A DNA stretch of 64,000 nucleotides from a cyanobacterium endosymbiont of Epithemia clementina EcSB (GCF_029919255.1 NZ_CP123991.1:2767833-2831832); one strand, 5' to 3'; counted from the first letter of the stretch, positions 20,114-31,916 are shown. Notes: generated by a model not told the origin, from the sequence alone. Numbers and translations are program-made.

Positions 20114-20764
20114 ATGAATGATTTTAATTTTCCCTTTATTCCTGAAGTTTCTGTGATCTTAGCAACCTATAATCGAGCTGAATATTTAACAGGATGTATT
20201 CAAAGTGTCCTCAACCAAACTTATCAAGATTGGGAATTTATTATTGTTGATGACGGCAGTCAAGATCATACCTTTGAAATAGTTAATCCTTATCTTAAGA
20301 ATTTTTCTAAAATTCGTTATTTAAAACATAAAAATAAAGGAGCAGCCCTGTCAAGAAATGCAGGAATTAAAGCCTCTTTTGGAAGATACATAACTTTTAT
20401 TGATAGTGATGATCAATATCTTTTCAATCACTTACAATCGAGACTAGACTTTTTTCAAACCCATCCAGAAATTGAGTTAATTGTAGGTGGATTTAAAGCA
20501 AATGAAGAAACATGGGTGACAGACTATTATAATCCTGACCAAAAAGTTAATATCCAAAACTGTGTCATTTGTCCTACCTTGTTTGGCAAAAGATATGTCT
20601 TTTTTGAATTGCAAGGTTTTCAAGATATTCTCTATGGAGAAGACACCGACTTATGGGAACGTGCTGGTAAAAAGTTTAAAATACAAAAAATTGTCGAGCC
20701 TTTAACTTATCTGTATACTAGAGCAGCCGATAGTGTTTCAAGACAGTTTTCTCATGACTTTTAA
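20114..20764 (+). CDS. Family 2 glycosyltransferase
   Basis: 216 residues, short for the family but with a complete GT-A catalytic core. The N-terminal VSVILATYNRAEYLTGCIQS, the DDGSQDHT nucleotide-binding loop (about 43-50), the DXD-type SDDQ (about 98) and the GEDTDLWER acceptor/catalytic motif (about 178) are all visible. It would move a sugar from a nucleotide sugar onto a glycan or lipid acceptor at the cytoplasmic face. It follows the methyltransferase by 53 bp, and its last 11 bases overlap the start of rnc, so the three genes are probably one transcript. Donor and acceptor cannot be predicted. Confidence 0.88.
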   Translation: MNDFNFPFIPEVSVILATYNRAEYLTGCIQSVLNQTYQDWEFIIVDDGSQDHTFEIVNPYLKNFSKIRYLKHKNKGAALSRNAGIKASFGRYITFIDSDDQYLFNHLQSRLDFFQTHPEIELIVGGFKANEETWVTDYYNPDQKVNIQNCVICPTLFGKRYVFFELQGFQDILYGEDTDLWERAGKKFKIQKIVEPLTYLYTRAADSVSRQFSHDF

Positions 20765-21476
20765 TAATCCTCGGCGTAATAAGCAATTACGAATGTTAAT
20801 GCAAAAACTGGGGTTATCTGACACCTCACAGATTAATTGGTCATGGTTAGATCTTGCCTTGACTCATCCCACCATTTCCAGGGAAAAGAACTATCAACAA
20901 CTGGAATTTGTGGGAGATTCCGTAGTGAGACTTGCAGCCGCTGAAATCCTTTTAGAAATCTATCCAAATGAGTCCGTAGGAGAATTTGCTGCCCTACGTT
21001 CTGTGATGGTCAGCGATCGCACTTTAGCCCAATTTGCCGAGAGTTTTGGGTTAGAACGCTATCTCCTGATGGCTGATCATGTAGTTAAAGATGAAGCCGG
21101 AAGGATTTCTCGTTTAGCAGATGCCTTTGAAGCAGTTTTAGGCGCACTATATTTGAGTACCCAAACCATGAGTTTAGTACGTCCCTGGTTAGACGATCTT
21201 TTAAAAGCCAAAGCTGAAGAAATTCGACAAGATCCAGCTCGTCAAAACTATAAAGATGCGCTACAAGAATGGACTCAGGCTCAGTATAAACTTTTACCAG
21301 AATATAGAGTTAAAAAGCAGCTTAACTCTATACCGACTAGTCAACCAAGTTTCCTGGCTGAAGTTTGGCTCGTTGATCGTAAATTAGGATCAGGTCAAGG
21401 TCGTTCTAAAAAAATGGCTGAACAAGCTGCGGCTCAAGAAGCTTTTTTTAAGTTCGTTAATGTTTGTGATCCTTAA
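20754..21476 (+). CDS. rnc: Ribonuclease III
   Basis: 240 residues from the ATG at 20754; a GTG at 20733 would add seven residues unlike the family. The catalytic domain carries the signature QLEFVGDSVVRLAAAEI (usually ERLEFLGDS), and the second acidic motif RLADAFEAVLGALYL is intact. A double-stranded RNA-binding domain (about 160-238, with NYKDALQEW and KMAEQAAAQEAF) follows. RNase III cuts structured RNA and starts rRNA processing. It overlaps the glycosyltransferase by 11 bp, implying translational coupling. A HIP1 octamer lies at 21013-21020. Confidence 0.95.
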   Translation: MTFNNPRRNKQLRMLMQKLGLSDTSQINWSWLDLALTHPTISREKNYQQLEFVGDSVVRLAAAEILLEIYPNESVGEFAALRSVMVSDRTLAQFAESFGLERYLLMADHVVKDEAGRISRLADAFEAVLGALYLSTQTMSLVRPWLDDLLKAKAEEIRQDPARQNYKDALQEWTQAQYKLLPEYRVKKQLNSIPTSQPSFLAEVWLVDRKLGSGQGRSKKMAEQAAAQEAFFKFVNVCDP

Positions 21477-21708
21477 GTAAATTCAACTAATGGTTGAAGC
21501 CCCAAGTTCTCTTTATAAAGGAAACAGAGCGATGCAAGTTAATCAAAAAATAGTTAATCTCTGACTGAATTGAAGAAGTACTAACCACTCTTAACAATTA
21601 ACATCTAACAAGAGTTTAGGTATTTTTATGGAGAAGGCAGACAAATTGGATGATCAGTCATTGAGTAATTGTCTGACTTATGTTAGAGTATCTAAATATT
21701 TATGAAAA

Positions 21709-22110
21709 TCATCCATTCATGTAACACAAACTGTGCAGGCCAAATAAGTAAGTGAGTGTAGATAAGCGTAAAATAGGAATGGTTAAGAAAGAGTGATTTC
21801 TAGACGCCAGCTTGCCTAAGAATTCAGTTGACAAAATTAGAAAAGCAAAAACTATTAAAATAGACTTGCACCTAAAAATTTTCTCCAGCACGAGAACAGA
21901 AGTAGAAGTATTAGGTTTAAATCCAAGAAGATAAAAAGTTAAAGAAATTGCATTTTTCTTGAAAAGATCAGAAAACACAATTAGAAAAACAATTTTATAG
22001 ATAAATCCTTTAGAGAAGACAAAGATTGCGGGAACCTCCGAGAAGTAAAAGAAGAAGAACTTGGAAATAAGAGGATAAAAAATAAGTATCTTGAAAGGTT
22101 TTCAGAAAAA
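21709..22110 (-). pseudogene. Degraded gene, copy 1 of a repeated element; possibly N-6 DNA methylase-like
   Basis: An 89-residue open stretch (21978-21709) plus upstream open sequence reads FIYKIVFLIVFSDLFKKNAI then FYLLGFKPNTSTSVLVLEKI. The same block, diverged, recurs on the plus strand near 27900-28090 (FYTLRFKHNISTLVLVLEKV), and the DNA also aligns. The phrase FKPxTSTSVLVLEK resembles the segment after the catalytic motif in type I restriction methylase subunits (FKPYTGVKTSVLFLEK). That identification is tentative; the repeat relation is directly visible. Confidence 0.35.
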
Positions 22111-22584
22111 ATAAAAAACATTATAAGAGTTGTAAATCATCTAAGTTTTTTAGAAAAGAGACAAAAGTTAAATTAACTCTTGAAGGAATCTTTAAAACTC
22201 TTAAAAAGGGGACTGGAAATAGAAAATAACAAAAGCGAAGATGATAATTGCTCCATGTACTAATAAAAAAAATTAAAAAACAGAAAGATTTTAGATAAAG
22301 TGAAAATACGGCAAATACAAAGAAATAGATATATAAGTCATTCTTAATCGTTATCTATTATTTAATACGTACAACTGAAAATTACTTAAATACAGAGGTC
22401 TAAAATAATTTATGTTCTTAACGTTTATTTAAATTCACTCACTTGATATATTATCTAATGTAAATATCCTTTTCTATAGAAAAAATTCTAAAATTCCTAT
22501 AAATTTGTTTGGACAAAACATTGCTTCGAAAAAGTTTTATTTTCTCAAGTCAACTTTCTTAGGAAGTCATTATATAATACGCTA

Positions 22585-22752
22585 ATGGAAATCTATATGG
22601 ATCAGGAGGGGTTTTATTACAGCAATAATTTATTGCCAATGAACAGTGCTCTAGAATGGTTTTTGTTTTATCGACTGGATTCGTGCTTTCTAAACTCACA
22701 AAAGTTACCCAAGAGCGTTGAGGCAGTTAATCATGGAGATCTAAACTTTTGA
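22585..22752 (+). CDS. Possible 55-residue small protein
   Basis: ATG at 22585 opens a 55-codon frame beginning MEIYMDQEGFYYSNNLLPMN and ending VNHGDLNF. Composition is protein-like and richer in GC-containing codons than its surroundings. A TATAAT-like box lies about 10 bases before the start, but no ribosome-binding site is seen. It could be a fragment of a lost gene. No family recognised. Confidence 0.25.
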   Translation: MEIYMDQEGFYYSNNLLPMNSALEWFLFYRLDSCFLNSQKLPKSVEAVNHGDLNF

Positions 22753-22902
22753 TGAGAGTTAGGCTCCATGTGGGTTAGCAGTAATACCTGTCAGGAGAAC
22801 GTAAGTTAGTATCAATAAATTGACTAAAATATATGGAGAATATATGGAGAAGTTATGGGAAAATGGAAGAATGAATTGGGCCTTATCTAGTAGATATGTA
22901 AT

Positions 22903-23343
22903 ATGATTCGTTTATGGTTACATTTTGTATTGACGACTATTTTAATTAGCCTAAGTAGTTTAATTGTCGCTTGTAATTCTTCAACTCCCCCAACAGAATT
23001 TGCCCCTGATGGAGAGATAGTTAAAAAAGCAATTGTCTTACAATTAACCCAAAACTTCCAGGGTTTGAGCAATCAGTTAAACACAACTCTTCCCCAGCTT
23101 AAAATTAATCAAATTCAAGTTAAGCAACTCGACTCAATTTTAGTCGCGCAGTTATCCACTTATCACCTTCAGGGAACTTACAATTTTAAATTGATGTTTC
23201 CTCGTCAAGTAAAAGAACAAAAAAAGAATCAATTTGACATTTATCTACAACGGCAAATAGAAGGGGAGACCTGGAGGTTACTAAGGCGAGAATATAATCT
23301 TTCCTATGACACTCTCCAATGGAAAAGTTATTTAATAAGATAA
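22903..23343 (+). CDS. Putative lipoprotein, cyanobacterial hypothetical
   Basis: 146 residues. The N-terminus has two charged residues, a hydrophobic stretch and a lipobox-like SLIVAC with the acceptor Cys near residue 24, followed by a polar NSSTPPTEFAP linker. This predicts an envelope lipoprotein. The mature part (about 35-146) has alternating hydrophobic positions (ILVAQLSTYHLQGTYNFKLMF, FDIYLQRQIEGETWRLLRRE) suggesting a small mixed fold. ATG at 22903. It has no operon partner; function unknown. Confidence 0.72.
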   Translation: MIRLWLHFVLTTILISLSSLIVACNSSTPPTEFAPDGEIVKKAIVLQLTQNFQGLSNQLNTTLPQLKINQIQVKQLDSILVAQLSTYHLQGTYNFKLMFPRQVKEQKKNQFDIYLQRQIEGETWRLLRREYNLSYDTLQWKSYLIR

Positions 23344-24250
23344 GGAAACAAGAAGGTCTTGAGTTACGCAGTTTAACTACGTCTTTCAAAACGCCTTTTT
23401 AAGGATTGCGTTATAAGGGCGGTGACTAACTTTAACTGGAGATGATATTGACTGACTAAACTGTTTCTCCCTTTGTTGAAAATTAATTCAAGGATCACCA
23501 TTTTCCCATAACCCTCATACAAAGATGGGTTAGCTACGGTATAAAGATATCAACTTTTTCCCTTTGAGAAGTTTTGACGATATAGGTAAATAGATCAACT
23601 GCGCCGCGCTCACAAAAATGGCGATAAATCTCTTTTATTAAGCAATCAGTGACTGCGATACAATCAAGATAAACTTTTTTGAGAATCCTACTAATATTAA
23701 CCGGGTTACACATATTTTGGGAATGAAAAGATAACTTCTCCAATGTTTTGAAAGAATAGAAAGAATTAACTTTTGTACTAAATCTGACTTTTGGAATGGG
23801 AGCTCGCTAAAAGAACTCGCACTGTCAAATAAAAACAATCTGGATTGCTACATCCGGACATCAGGCTGTTAAACATTAGAGCAACATATCTTTCCTAGAA
23901 ATTGCCCGCCAGCACTGCCGGTCGTCTGATAACCTCTAGCTAAATTCAACTTGGCGGAGTATTCAAATCCCGATAGATTGATCGTCCATACCTCAAAGTC
24001 TTCTTGTAGTTGGCTAAATATTTTTACGCCAGCGATTCGGTAGGAGCGCCAAATCCATAAACCAGAAGTATTGAATGGCTTTGCCATTGCTAATAGTTTC
24101 CAGGAACTGAAGATGTTGATTATGACAGAAGCTAACTGCATAATCAGAGGACAAACGTTAACTTATTTATCTTGACCTGTATTGTTCGAAGTGTCTTTCT
24201 CTTAACTAAAACAGGGTAGAATAAAAGGGTCGTACTCAGTAGAATGTCAA
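23344..24250. pseudogene. Degraded minus-strand coding region, family unknown
   Basis: This 900-bp region is less AT-rich than other gaps. On the minus strand a 90-codon frame (24141-23869) contains SGLWIWRSYRIAGVKIFSQL and FEVWTINLSGFEYSAKLNLA. Two overlapping frames (23838-23638 and 23743-23534) look like one gene split by a frameshift, the first with SSFSELPFQKSDLVQKLILS. They may be parts of one or two lost genes. I do not recognise a family. Confidence 0.35.
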
Positions 24251-25546
24251 GTGATTGAGCGTTACACTATTCCCGAAATGGGGGAACTATGGACGGATAC
24301 TTATAGATTAAAAACTTGGCTGCAAGTAGAGATCGCTGTCTGTGAAGCACAAGCAGAATTGGGTTATATTCCCCGAGATGCAGTAAAAGAGATAAAAGCC
24401 AAGGCTAATTTTGATCTCCAACGGGTTCTCGAAATTGAGACCGAAGTCCGCCATGATGTGATTGCTTTTTTAACCAATGTGAATGAGTATGTAGGGGATG
24501 CGGGGCGGTATATTCATCTAGGGTTAACCAGTTCCGATGTTCTTGATACTGCCTTAGCTCTTCAAATGGTAGCTAGTCTCAACTTGATTCTAGAACGTCT
24601 CGAGGATTTAGTACAAGTTCTCCGTTACCAAGCACAAGAGCATCGTAATACGGTGATGGTGGGAAGATCACATAATATTCATGCTGAACCTATTACTTTT
24701 GGCTTTAAACTCGCAGGGTGGTTAGCTGAAGTCTTGCGGAACCGTGAGCGTTTAGTAAACCTACGCAGTAATGTTTCAGTGGGAAAAATTTCAGGGGCAG
24801 TGGGAACCTATGCTAACGTCGATCCCAGTGTAGAAGCCCTTGCCTGTCAAAAATTGGGACTTCAACCTGATGCCGCTTCAACTCAGGTAGTCTCGCGTGA
24901 TCGCCATGCTGAATTTATCCAACAATTGGCCTTGTTAGCTGCTTCCGTCGAACGGTTTGCAGTAGAGATTCGTAATCTTCAACGCACTGATGTCTTAGAA
25001 GTCGAAGAATTTTTTTATGAGGGACAGAAAGGCTCTTCTGCTATGCCCCATAAGCGCAACCCCATCCGTTCAGAACGCTTAACTGGGATCGCTCGTATTA
25101 TTCGAGGATATACCGTTGCTGCTTTAGAAAACGTCGCTCTATGGCATGAACGGGACATTTCCCACAGTTCGGTAGAACGGGTCATGTTACCAGATGCTTG
25201 CATCTTAACCCATTTTATGTTATTCGAAATTACTAATTTGGTTAAAAATTTGTTAGTTTATCCCGAAAATATGAAGCGCAACATGAATGTTTATGGCGGA
25301 GTTATTTTTAGTCAACGGGTGTTATTAACCTTGGTAGAAAAGGGTATGAGTAGAGAAAATGCTTACAAAATTGTTCAAAGATGTGCCCATAAAGCTTGGA
25401 ATAAAATTGATGGCGACTTTTATGGATTGATTAAGCAAGATCTCCAAGTGACTCAATATTTATCTCCTGAAGAAATTGATAGTTGCTTTGATCCTCAATA
25501 TCATTTACAGAATTTAGAGCGAATCTATCAACGACTAGGAATTTAG
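24251..25546 (+). CDS. purB: Adenylosuccinate lyase
   Basis: 431 residues, the usual length. Start is GTG at 24251, giving the family N-terminus MIERYTIPEMGELWTD. The fumarase/aspartase superfamily signature GSSAMPHKRNP lies near residue 260, the flexible loop carrying the catalytic Ser. TSSDVLDTALALQ (about 94-106) and the GRSHNIHAEPITFG segment (about 137) are also intact. PurB removes fumarate from SAICAR and from adenylosuccinate, two steps in AMP synthesis. It stands alone; downstream DNA is decayed. Confidence 0.97.
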   Translation: MIERYTIPEMGELWTDTYRLKTWLQVEIAVCEAQAELGYIPRDAVKEIKAKANFDLQRVLEIETEVRHDVIAFLTNVNEYVGDAGRYIHLGLTSSDVLDTALALQMVASLNLILERLEDLVQVLRYQAQEHRNTVMVGRSHNIHAEPITFGFKLAGWLAEVLRNRERLVNLRSNVSVGKISGAVGTYANVDPSVEALACQKLGLQPDAASTQVVSRDRHAEFIQQLALLAASVERFAVEIRNLQRTDVLEVEEFFYEGQKGSSAMPHKRNPIRSERLTGIARIIRGYTVAALENVALWHERDISHSSVERVMLPDACILTHFMLFEITNLVKNLLVYPENMKRNMNVYGGVIFSQRVLLTLVEKGMSRENAYKIVQRCAHKAWNKIDGDFYGLIKQDLQVTQYLSPEEIDSCFDPQYHLQNLERIYQRLGI

Positions 25547-26229
25547 GAATTGTCTTTCCAGACTCAAAATTTGTACCTTAATCAAGATAAATCTTCAAAA
25601 CGTTTTTGATGTCGCTATAATAAACTTTCTAATTCTACTCATTATTGATACATGAGTTCGACGATGTTTAAACATACTATTGTCGTTCTCAATATTTAAT
25701 AACAAAACAGTTCCAAATACTTCTACTTCTATATTTCAAATCTTCGATATGAAATATATTTTTGAGTTTGTCGTTAACTGTTTCAACAAAAAGACACTTA
25801 TCAAGCAAGATTGTATCAATTAGTTTGACTAACTTTTACTCTATCTGATGACGAGTAATTCATTAAATCCCTTGTCTATAGAGCTTTCCAATTGATTCTT
25901 GAACAATTGACAGACTCTCATCTAAGTAAAACCCATCAACCTGAATTCTGCAATTTTTACTCTGTAAGTCTGCAAAAACACAGTATAGTAACATCATTTC
26001 TTAGAAAATAAGATCTACTAAATGTTTGTAGCTTACTTTGTTAGAAAACGCAGTTTTACTAAACCTATAATATAAAAAAAATGAAAGTATAAAGACAGAG
26101 TTTTATTGTCAATAATAAGCTTATCAAAAGCTACTGTCATTATATAGTTACTATATAGATGGTATCGTAGTGGATTTTATGTTTAAATTAAATTGTGTTA
26201 AGCCTGATATTTTTACTTAGTTTATACCT
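25547..26229. other. Gap of 680 bp with a weak coding trace
   Basis: On the plus strand about 25850-26010 reads through as FIKSLVYRAFQLILEQLTDS and HQPEFCNFYSVSLQKHSIV, which is protein-like, but no start or family can be given. The rest is AT-rich and uninformative up to the transposase remnant. Confidence 0.35.
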
Positions 26230-27190
26230 ATGGCATCAAATGCTCAACTCAGTTTAATGAATGAGATTCTAGATTTAGAAGGACTCAGCATTACCCATTA
26301 TCAGATTTTAAATGAGATAGGAATAGTTTTATTTATCGAAAAAATAGACCCCACAGCAACTTGTATTTATTGTGGTTCAACCACTAGAAAACTTCATCAA
26401 AATAATGAATTAACCATTAGAGATTTGCCTTGGGCAGAAAAAGCCGTCTATCTCAAGATTAATCGTCGTCAAATGAGATGTAACCAATGTGGAAATAAAT
26501 TTACAGAAGAGTTAAGTTATGTCAAGAAGAAAAGAACATATACTGAAAGATTTAAGATAAAAATTATTGAAGAGGTCTTAAATAGTAACATGAAAAATAT
26601 AGCTAAAAGGAATGGAGTGAGTGAACAAGAAATAGAAACAATGCTCAAAGACTTAGGTCAATAATTACAGACTAGAAAATCTCGGACATTGAAACGGTTA
26701 ACAATTTTTGACTAAGATTGAAGCTGAATTAATAGTACATAGATCTAATTTGATGAAACAAGTTAATGCTCAGTTATAGGTATTACCAAATTTAGGATGG
26801 TAAAATTTGCTAAGGTCTAACATAGTCTTGTTTTGTAATTGGGTTAATAACAAGCAAACTATTAGAAACTAAAAAAATTTTCAAATTAAGCTTTTAAGAC
26901 ATTAGTATCGTATTAATAATTATACATAATAGGTTTACTGGAACTGAATTAGATAATCAACAAAAAATTTTAAAATAAAAAGCTGAAGAGCTAGAAAATA
27001 CTAGTAAAAAATAAAAAAATATGTCGAGTTTATATGGAGAGTGAATATATGTTACTTAAAAATGAAGAAGATTAAAGAAAAAAATAAGAAGTTAGATGAA
27101 ACTGGGTGTATAGTAACGTCACTAGTCTTTTCGGAAGTACACCAATTGAAAGAGAAATCTGGAATATCCTTAATGAGAACTGAGAACGGA
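26230..27190 (+). pseudogene. Remnant of an ISL3-family transposase
   Basis: The open part (26230-26664, 144 residues) is the ISL3 N-terminus: a zinc-ribbon CIYCGSTTRK...CNQCGNKF with two CxxC pairs, and a helix-turn-helix region MKNIAKRNGVSEQEIETMLK. The frame ends just after it. Downstream, out of frame, pieces of the later domain are readable: VHRSNLMKQVNAQL near 26730-26775 (family DRFHVMKQVNxxLD) and LLKNEED near 27055, then HQLKEK near 27143. The central part of the catalytic domain is missing. Terminal repeats were not located. Confidence 0.8.
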
Positions 27191-27231
27191 TATCAAGATT
27201 ATTAAAATAACTGTTACTGTTTTGGTCAAAA

Positions 27232-27256
27232 GCCTATTTATTTCCAATAAATAGGC
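27232..27256. repeat. 11-bp perfect hairpin after the ISL3 remnant
   Basis: GCCTATTTATT (27232-27242), spacer TCC, AATAAATAGGC (27246-27256). It may be a transcript-ending hairpin of the insertion element or part of its right end. Confidence 0.45.
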
Positions 27257-27548
27257 ATGAAAAAAATACATATTTTATTTAAAAATTTATTGCTTATTTA
27301 TACAACAAATAACTAGATTAACGGTAATAAAATATTAATATTTTACTTCAATTAATTTTTAAAAAACTAATTAATTTCAATTTTTTATCAATTTTAGCGC
27401 CTAAGTCTCTTGAGTTGATATCTCATTAGTCAATCCTATATTATGACCACGTCATCGCCAGTAAACGTTGAACAAGTAAATTATTTTATATTTTTATATT
27501 CAAGTAAATAGAATTATATTTATAGGCTTAATAACAATTACTATTTTA

Positions 27549-27760
27549 GCTAACTCATATTCATCTTCAAACATTTTTTTGGTAATTTCATAAACTCATA
27601 TTTTATGCCATCTTTCTTCTATTATATTTAGTTTTGGACTATAAGTTGATAGAAAACAGAGATATATTTTTTTTCTTTCCATTGTTTGAGTTTAACTTTA
27701 ACTAAACTACTTGTATGCACTGAGTCATTATTAAAAATCAATTCTAAGTATCTATTTTTT
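27549..27760 (-). pseudogene. Remnant of an IS630-family transposase (C-terminal part)
   Basis: On the minus strand the sequence reads NDSVHTSSLVKVKLKQWKEK then LSTYSPKLNIIEERWHKI, a stop, and VYEITKKMFEDE. NDSxHTS and the TYSPxLNxIExxW block are the second and third acidic motifs of the DDE domain of IS630/Tc1-type transposases. The N-terminal half is not recognisable. Directly beside it on the plus strand lies the second copy of the element shared with 21.8 kb. Confidence 0.75.
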
Positions 27761-27869
27761 CGTATCGGCTGTATTTTTTTAGCTTAATTTGTCTTTCCAG
27801 ATAAAATTTTTTTGTATTTTTAATTTTTTTTGTTAATGGATGAATTCTTATATTGACTTTTTTCTATCT

Positions 27870-28100
27870 ATCATAAGTTCTTTTATTCTTTTTCGAGATC
27901 TATTTAAGCTATTTTTTACTTTTTCAATCAAAGTTATTTGTCTAATTAAATTAGATGACAGTTTCACTCAATTTACAATTTTTATAACTTTTTATACTCT
28001 TAGATTTAAACATAATATTTCTACTCTGGTTCTCGTTTTGGAAAAAGTTTTGGGGTTGCAAGTCAACTTTAATAATTTTGACTCTTCTAATAAATAGAAG
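27870..28100 (+). pseudogene. Degraded gene, copy 2 of a repeated element; possibly N-6 DNA methylase-like
   Basis: An open stretch on the plus strand (85 codons, 27840-28097) reads SIKVICLIKLDDSFTQF then FYTLRFKHNISTLVLVLEKV. It aligns in protein and DNA with the minus-strand remnant at 21.9-22.0 kb. No start codon with a ribosome-binding site is evident. Family assignment is tentative as for copy 1. Confidence 0.35.
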
Positions 28101-28444
28101 AGTGACTCAGGAGATATTTAACACCATTTATGTGAAACTTAACACCAATGGTGATCGGACAAAATTTGCCAATAACTAACTTATTATTAACAACAACATA
28201 GTAAAGAACATTTTTTTCAAAGTTTTTAGGGTGTTCAAAATTATCACAAAGAATGAAATATTTAAAAATAATATTGAGATTGTGTCAATATTATTTTTTA
28301 AAAGAAATAGATAATTACAATCTTCTAAAGAATAGAAAATATTAGGCTCGGGACAGGTCACTACAACTGCTATTTCTTTAGATCAATAAATGTTAGGTTA
28401 TATCATCACTGTCCTAATAGTCAGTTTTCTAAACCTCTTAAAAA

Positions 28445-28936
28445 CTAGCTAGGATTAATCCACATTAAAGTTTGTCCATATTCTACTGCTTCCCCATTAG
28501 CGATCACGATTTCCATGACCTCTCCGGCTACTTCTGCGTCAATGTCATTCATTAACTTCATCGCTTCAACAATACAAACCGTTTGGCCATTACTAATGCG
28601 ATCACCTACCTCGACAAAAGGGGGCTCATTAGGGGCAGGAGCTCGGTAAAACGTCCCTACCATGGGAGAAGTAATCTCTATCCACTTTTTGTCGATAGGA
28701 GAAGATACAGAGGGTTTAAGAGGTTCAGGTGAAGGGGGCATAGTAGAAGTTTCTGTCGTCGCGAGAGAAGGGTGAACGGTAGCCGCAGGAGATAACATAG
28801 TTGACGCAACCGGAATGTTGCTGTTTCCTCGACGTACTGTCAGTTCAAACGTTTCAGTTTTTAGGGTAACTTCTGCAATATCTGTTTGAGCGATCGCTGC
28901 TAACAGTTCTCTAAGTTCATTGAAGTTGATCGACAC
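28445..28936 (-). CDS. accB: Biotin carboxyl carrier protein of acetyl-CoA carboxylase
   Basis: 163 residues. N-terminal region (1-45, ELRELLAAIAQTDIAEVTLK), a Pro/Ala/Ser/Thr-rich linker (about 50-85), then the biotinyl domain with the biotin-accepting Lys in VEAMKLMND (about residue 128). It carries CO2 from biotin carboxylase to the carboxyltransferase, making malonyl-CoA for fatty acids. The start is GTG at 28936, preceded by GGGATGGA. It follows efp by 84 bp on the same strand, the standard cyanobacterial efp-accB pair, so co-transcription is likely. A HIP1 octamer lies at 28890-28897. Confidence 0.96.
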   Translation of the reverse strand: MSINFNELRELLAAIAQTDIAEVTLKTETFELTVRRGNSNIPVASTMLSPAATVHPSLATTETSTMPPSPEPLKPSVSSPIDKKWIEITSPMVGTFYRAPAPNEPPFVEVGDRISNGQTVCIVEAMKLMNDIDAEVAGEVMEIVIANGEAVEYGQTLMWINPS

Positions 28937-29020
28937 AAATCATCCATCCCATAAAATCAATAGAAGGGCAGTTGTCCAAATTATGACAACCGACACAGGG
29001 TAAATTCAAATATTTTAAAG

Positions 29021-29578
29021 TTATGTCCGTCCTAAATAGGAGCCATCGCGGGTATCTACTTTAATTTTTTCCCCAATCGAAATAAACAGAGGAACCATAA
29101 CTTGCGCTCCTGTTTCAAGGATAGCTGGTTTTGTCCCACCGGTTGCCGTATCTCCTTTAACCCCTGGGTCGGTGTCGATTACTTCTAACATCACTGACGT
29201 GGGAAGTTGAACTTCTAACACCTGATCGTTCCAGAAAAGTACATCAACTTCCATTTCTTCTTTGATGTAATTGACGGCTGTTCCCATCTGCTCTGGAGTT
29301 AAGCGCGCTTCCTCAAAAGTTTGCATATCCATAAAGACGTATTGTTCACCCTCTTTATAGGTATGTTGCATGGTGCGTTTTTCCAAGTTAGCTGAGGGGA
29401 CGGTTTCCCCAGCACGAAAAGTACGTTCCACAACGCTTCCAGTTTGTGCATTTTTTAATTTAGTTCGCACAAACGCCGATCCTTTACCAGGTTTAACGTG
29501 TAGAAATTCTATAACACGCCACACTGTCCCATCTAATTCAATAGTGGTACCCGTCCGAAAATCATTACTAGAAATCAT
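29021..29578 (-). CDS. efp: Elongation factor P
   Basis: 185 residues, standard length, with three beta-barrel domains. The conserved loop [16 protein letters not shown] (about 28-43) includes the Lys that is modified in many species, and the C-terminus [14 protein letters not shown] is typical. EF-P enters stalled ribosomes and promotes peptide bonds at polyproline stretches. It is the first gene of the efp-accB pair; pyrG lies 53 bp upstream on the same strand. The frame is intact. Confidence 0.97.
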   Translation of the reverse strand: MISSNDFRTGTTIELDGTVWRVIEFLHVKPGKGSAFVRTKLKNAQTGSVVERTFRAGETVPSANLEKRTMQHTYKEGEQYVFMDMQTFEEARLTPEQMGTAVNYIKEEMEVDVLFWNDQVLEVQLPTSVMLEVIDTDPGVKGDTATGGTKPAILETGAQVMVPLFISIGEKIKVDTRDGSYLGRT

Positions 29579-29631
29579 GAAATGCTTTGAGAGCCTAGAA
29601 ATGTCAAGACTAATTGTACAAGAGATTGGGA

Positions 29632-31287
<1,656 letters not shown>

Positions 31288-31639
31288 TTACACAACTATG
31301 GCGAACGTCACTATCTCACCGGCTATTTTAACCTGTTGTCTGAGTTTTTAGAAAAATAAAAAAATTGATTGTTTTAAGTATCTGTATAGATAGCCAAACT
31401 TAGAACTACAAGAAAAAAACAAAAATATTTATAAATGAATTTACATCCTATGTGTTGATTAGTTTCGATTCGATCTAGTCAATAGATTAATCAATCTTAA
31501 TATTATTAATTGATTGATAAAAATTAGGCAAAATTTTTTAGACACATTAGGAATGATGAAGAGTTAAGTGAGTCTCCTAAACTAGGTTAACAATCAATAG
31601 AAAAGTGGCTATCATGTTTCAAAGTTAAGAAGTTATAGA

Positions 31640-31865
31640 AATGAGTCAACGCTATTAGGATTATTAAATAAACTTTCATAATCTTGAATTACGTCAATTG
31701 GACTTCCATATAATCCATCTGATAAATGCTGATTTTAGTGGAGCCAACCCCAGTTATACTAGTCGCGACTAGTATAACTGAGATTTAAGCTGAGCTAACT
31801 TGAGTGAAACTTATCTCAACGAAGCAGATTTAACAGGAGCTAATCTCCAAGACAAAAAAATATAA
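31640..31865 (+). pseudogene. Degraded pentapeptide-repeat protein
   Basis: The plus strand reads MSQRY, a stop, then HNLELRQLDFHIIHLINADF SGANP-type repeats, a damaged stretch with several stops, then ANLSETYLNEADLTGANLQD, ending at a TAA at 31865. A(D/N)LxxANL five-residue steps are diagnostic of pentapeptide-repeat proteins, whose functions in cyanobacteria are mostly unknown. At least four stops interrupt the frame. Confidence 0.8.
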
Positions 31866-31916
31866 AAGGAGTTTAAAACTAGAAAATATTTTTTTCCCAA
31901 AAATTTACAGAAAGCC

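Larger units (their letters stand above)
21477..22902. other. Gap of 1.4 kb with a degraded minus-strand gene and a 55-codon frame
   Basis: The minus strand between about 22110 and 21709 is partly open and shares sequence with 27870-28097 (listed separately). A plus-strand frame of 55 codons lies at 22585-22752 (listed separately). Otherwise AT-rich. The string GGGAACCTCCG at about 22029-22040 recurs at about 44963-44974, too short to interpret. Confidence 0.4.
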
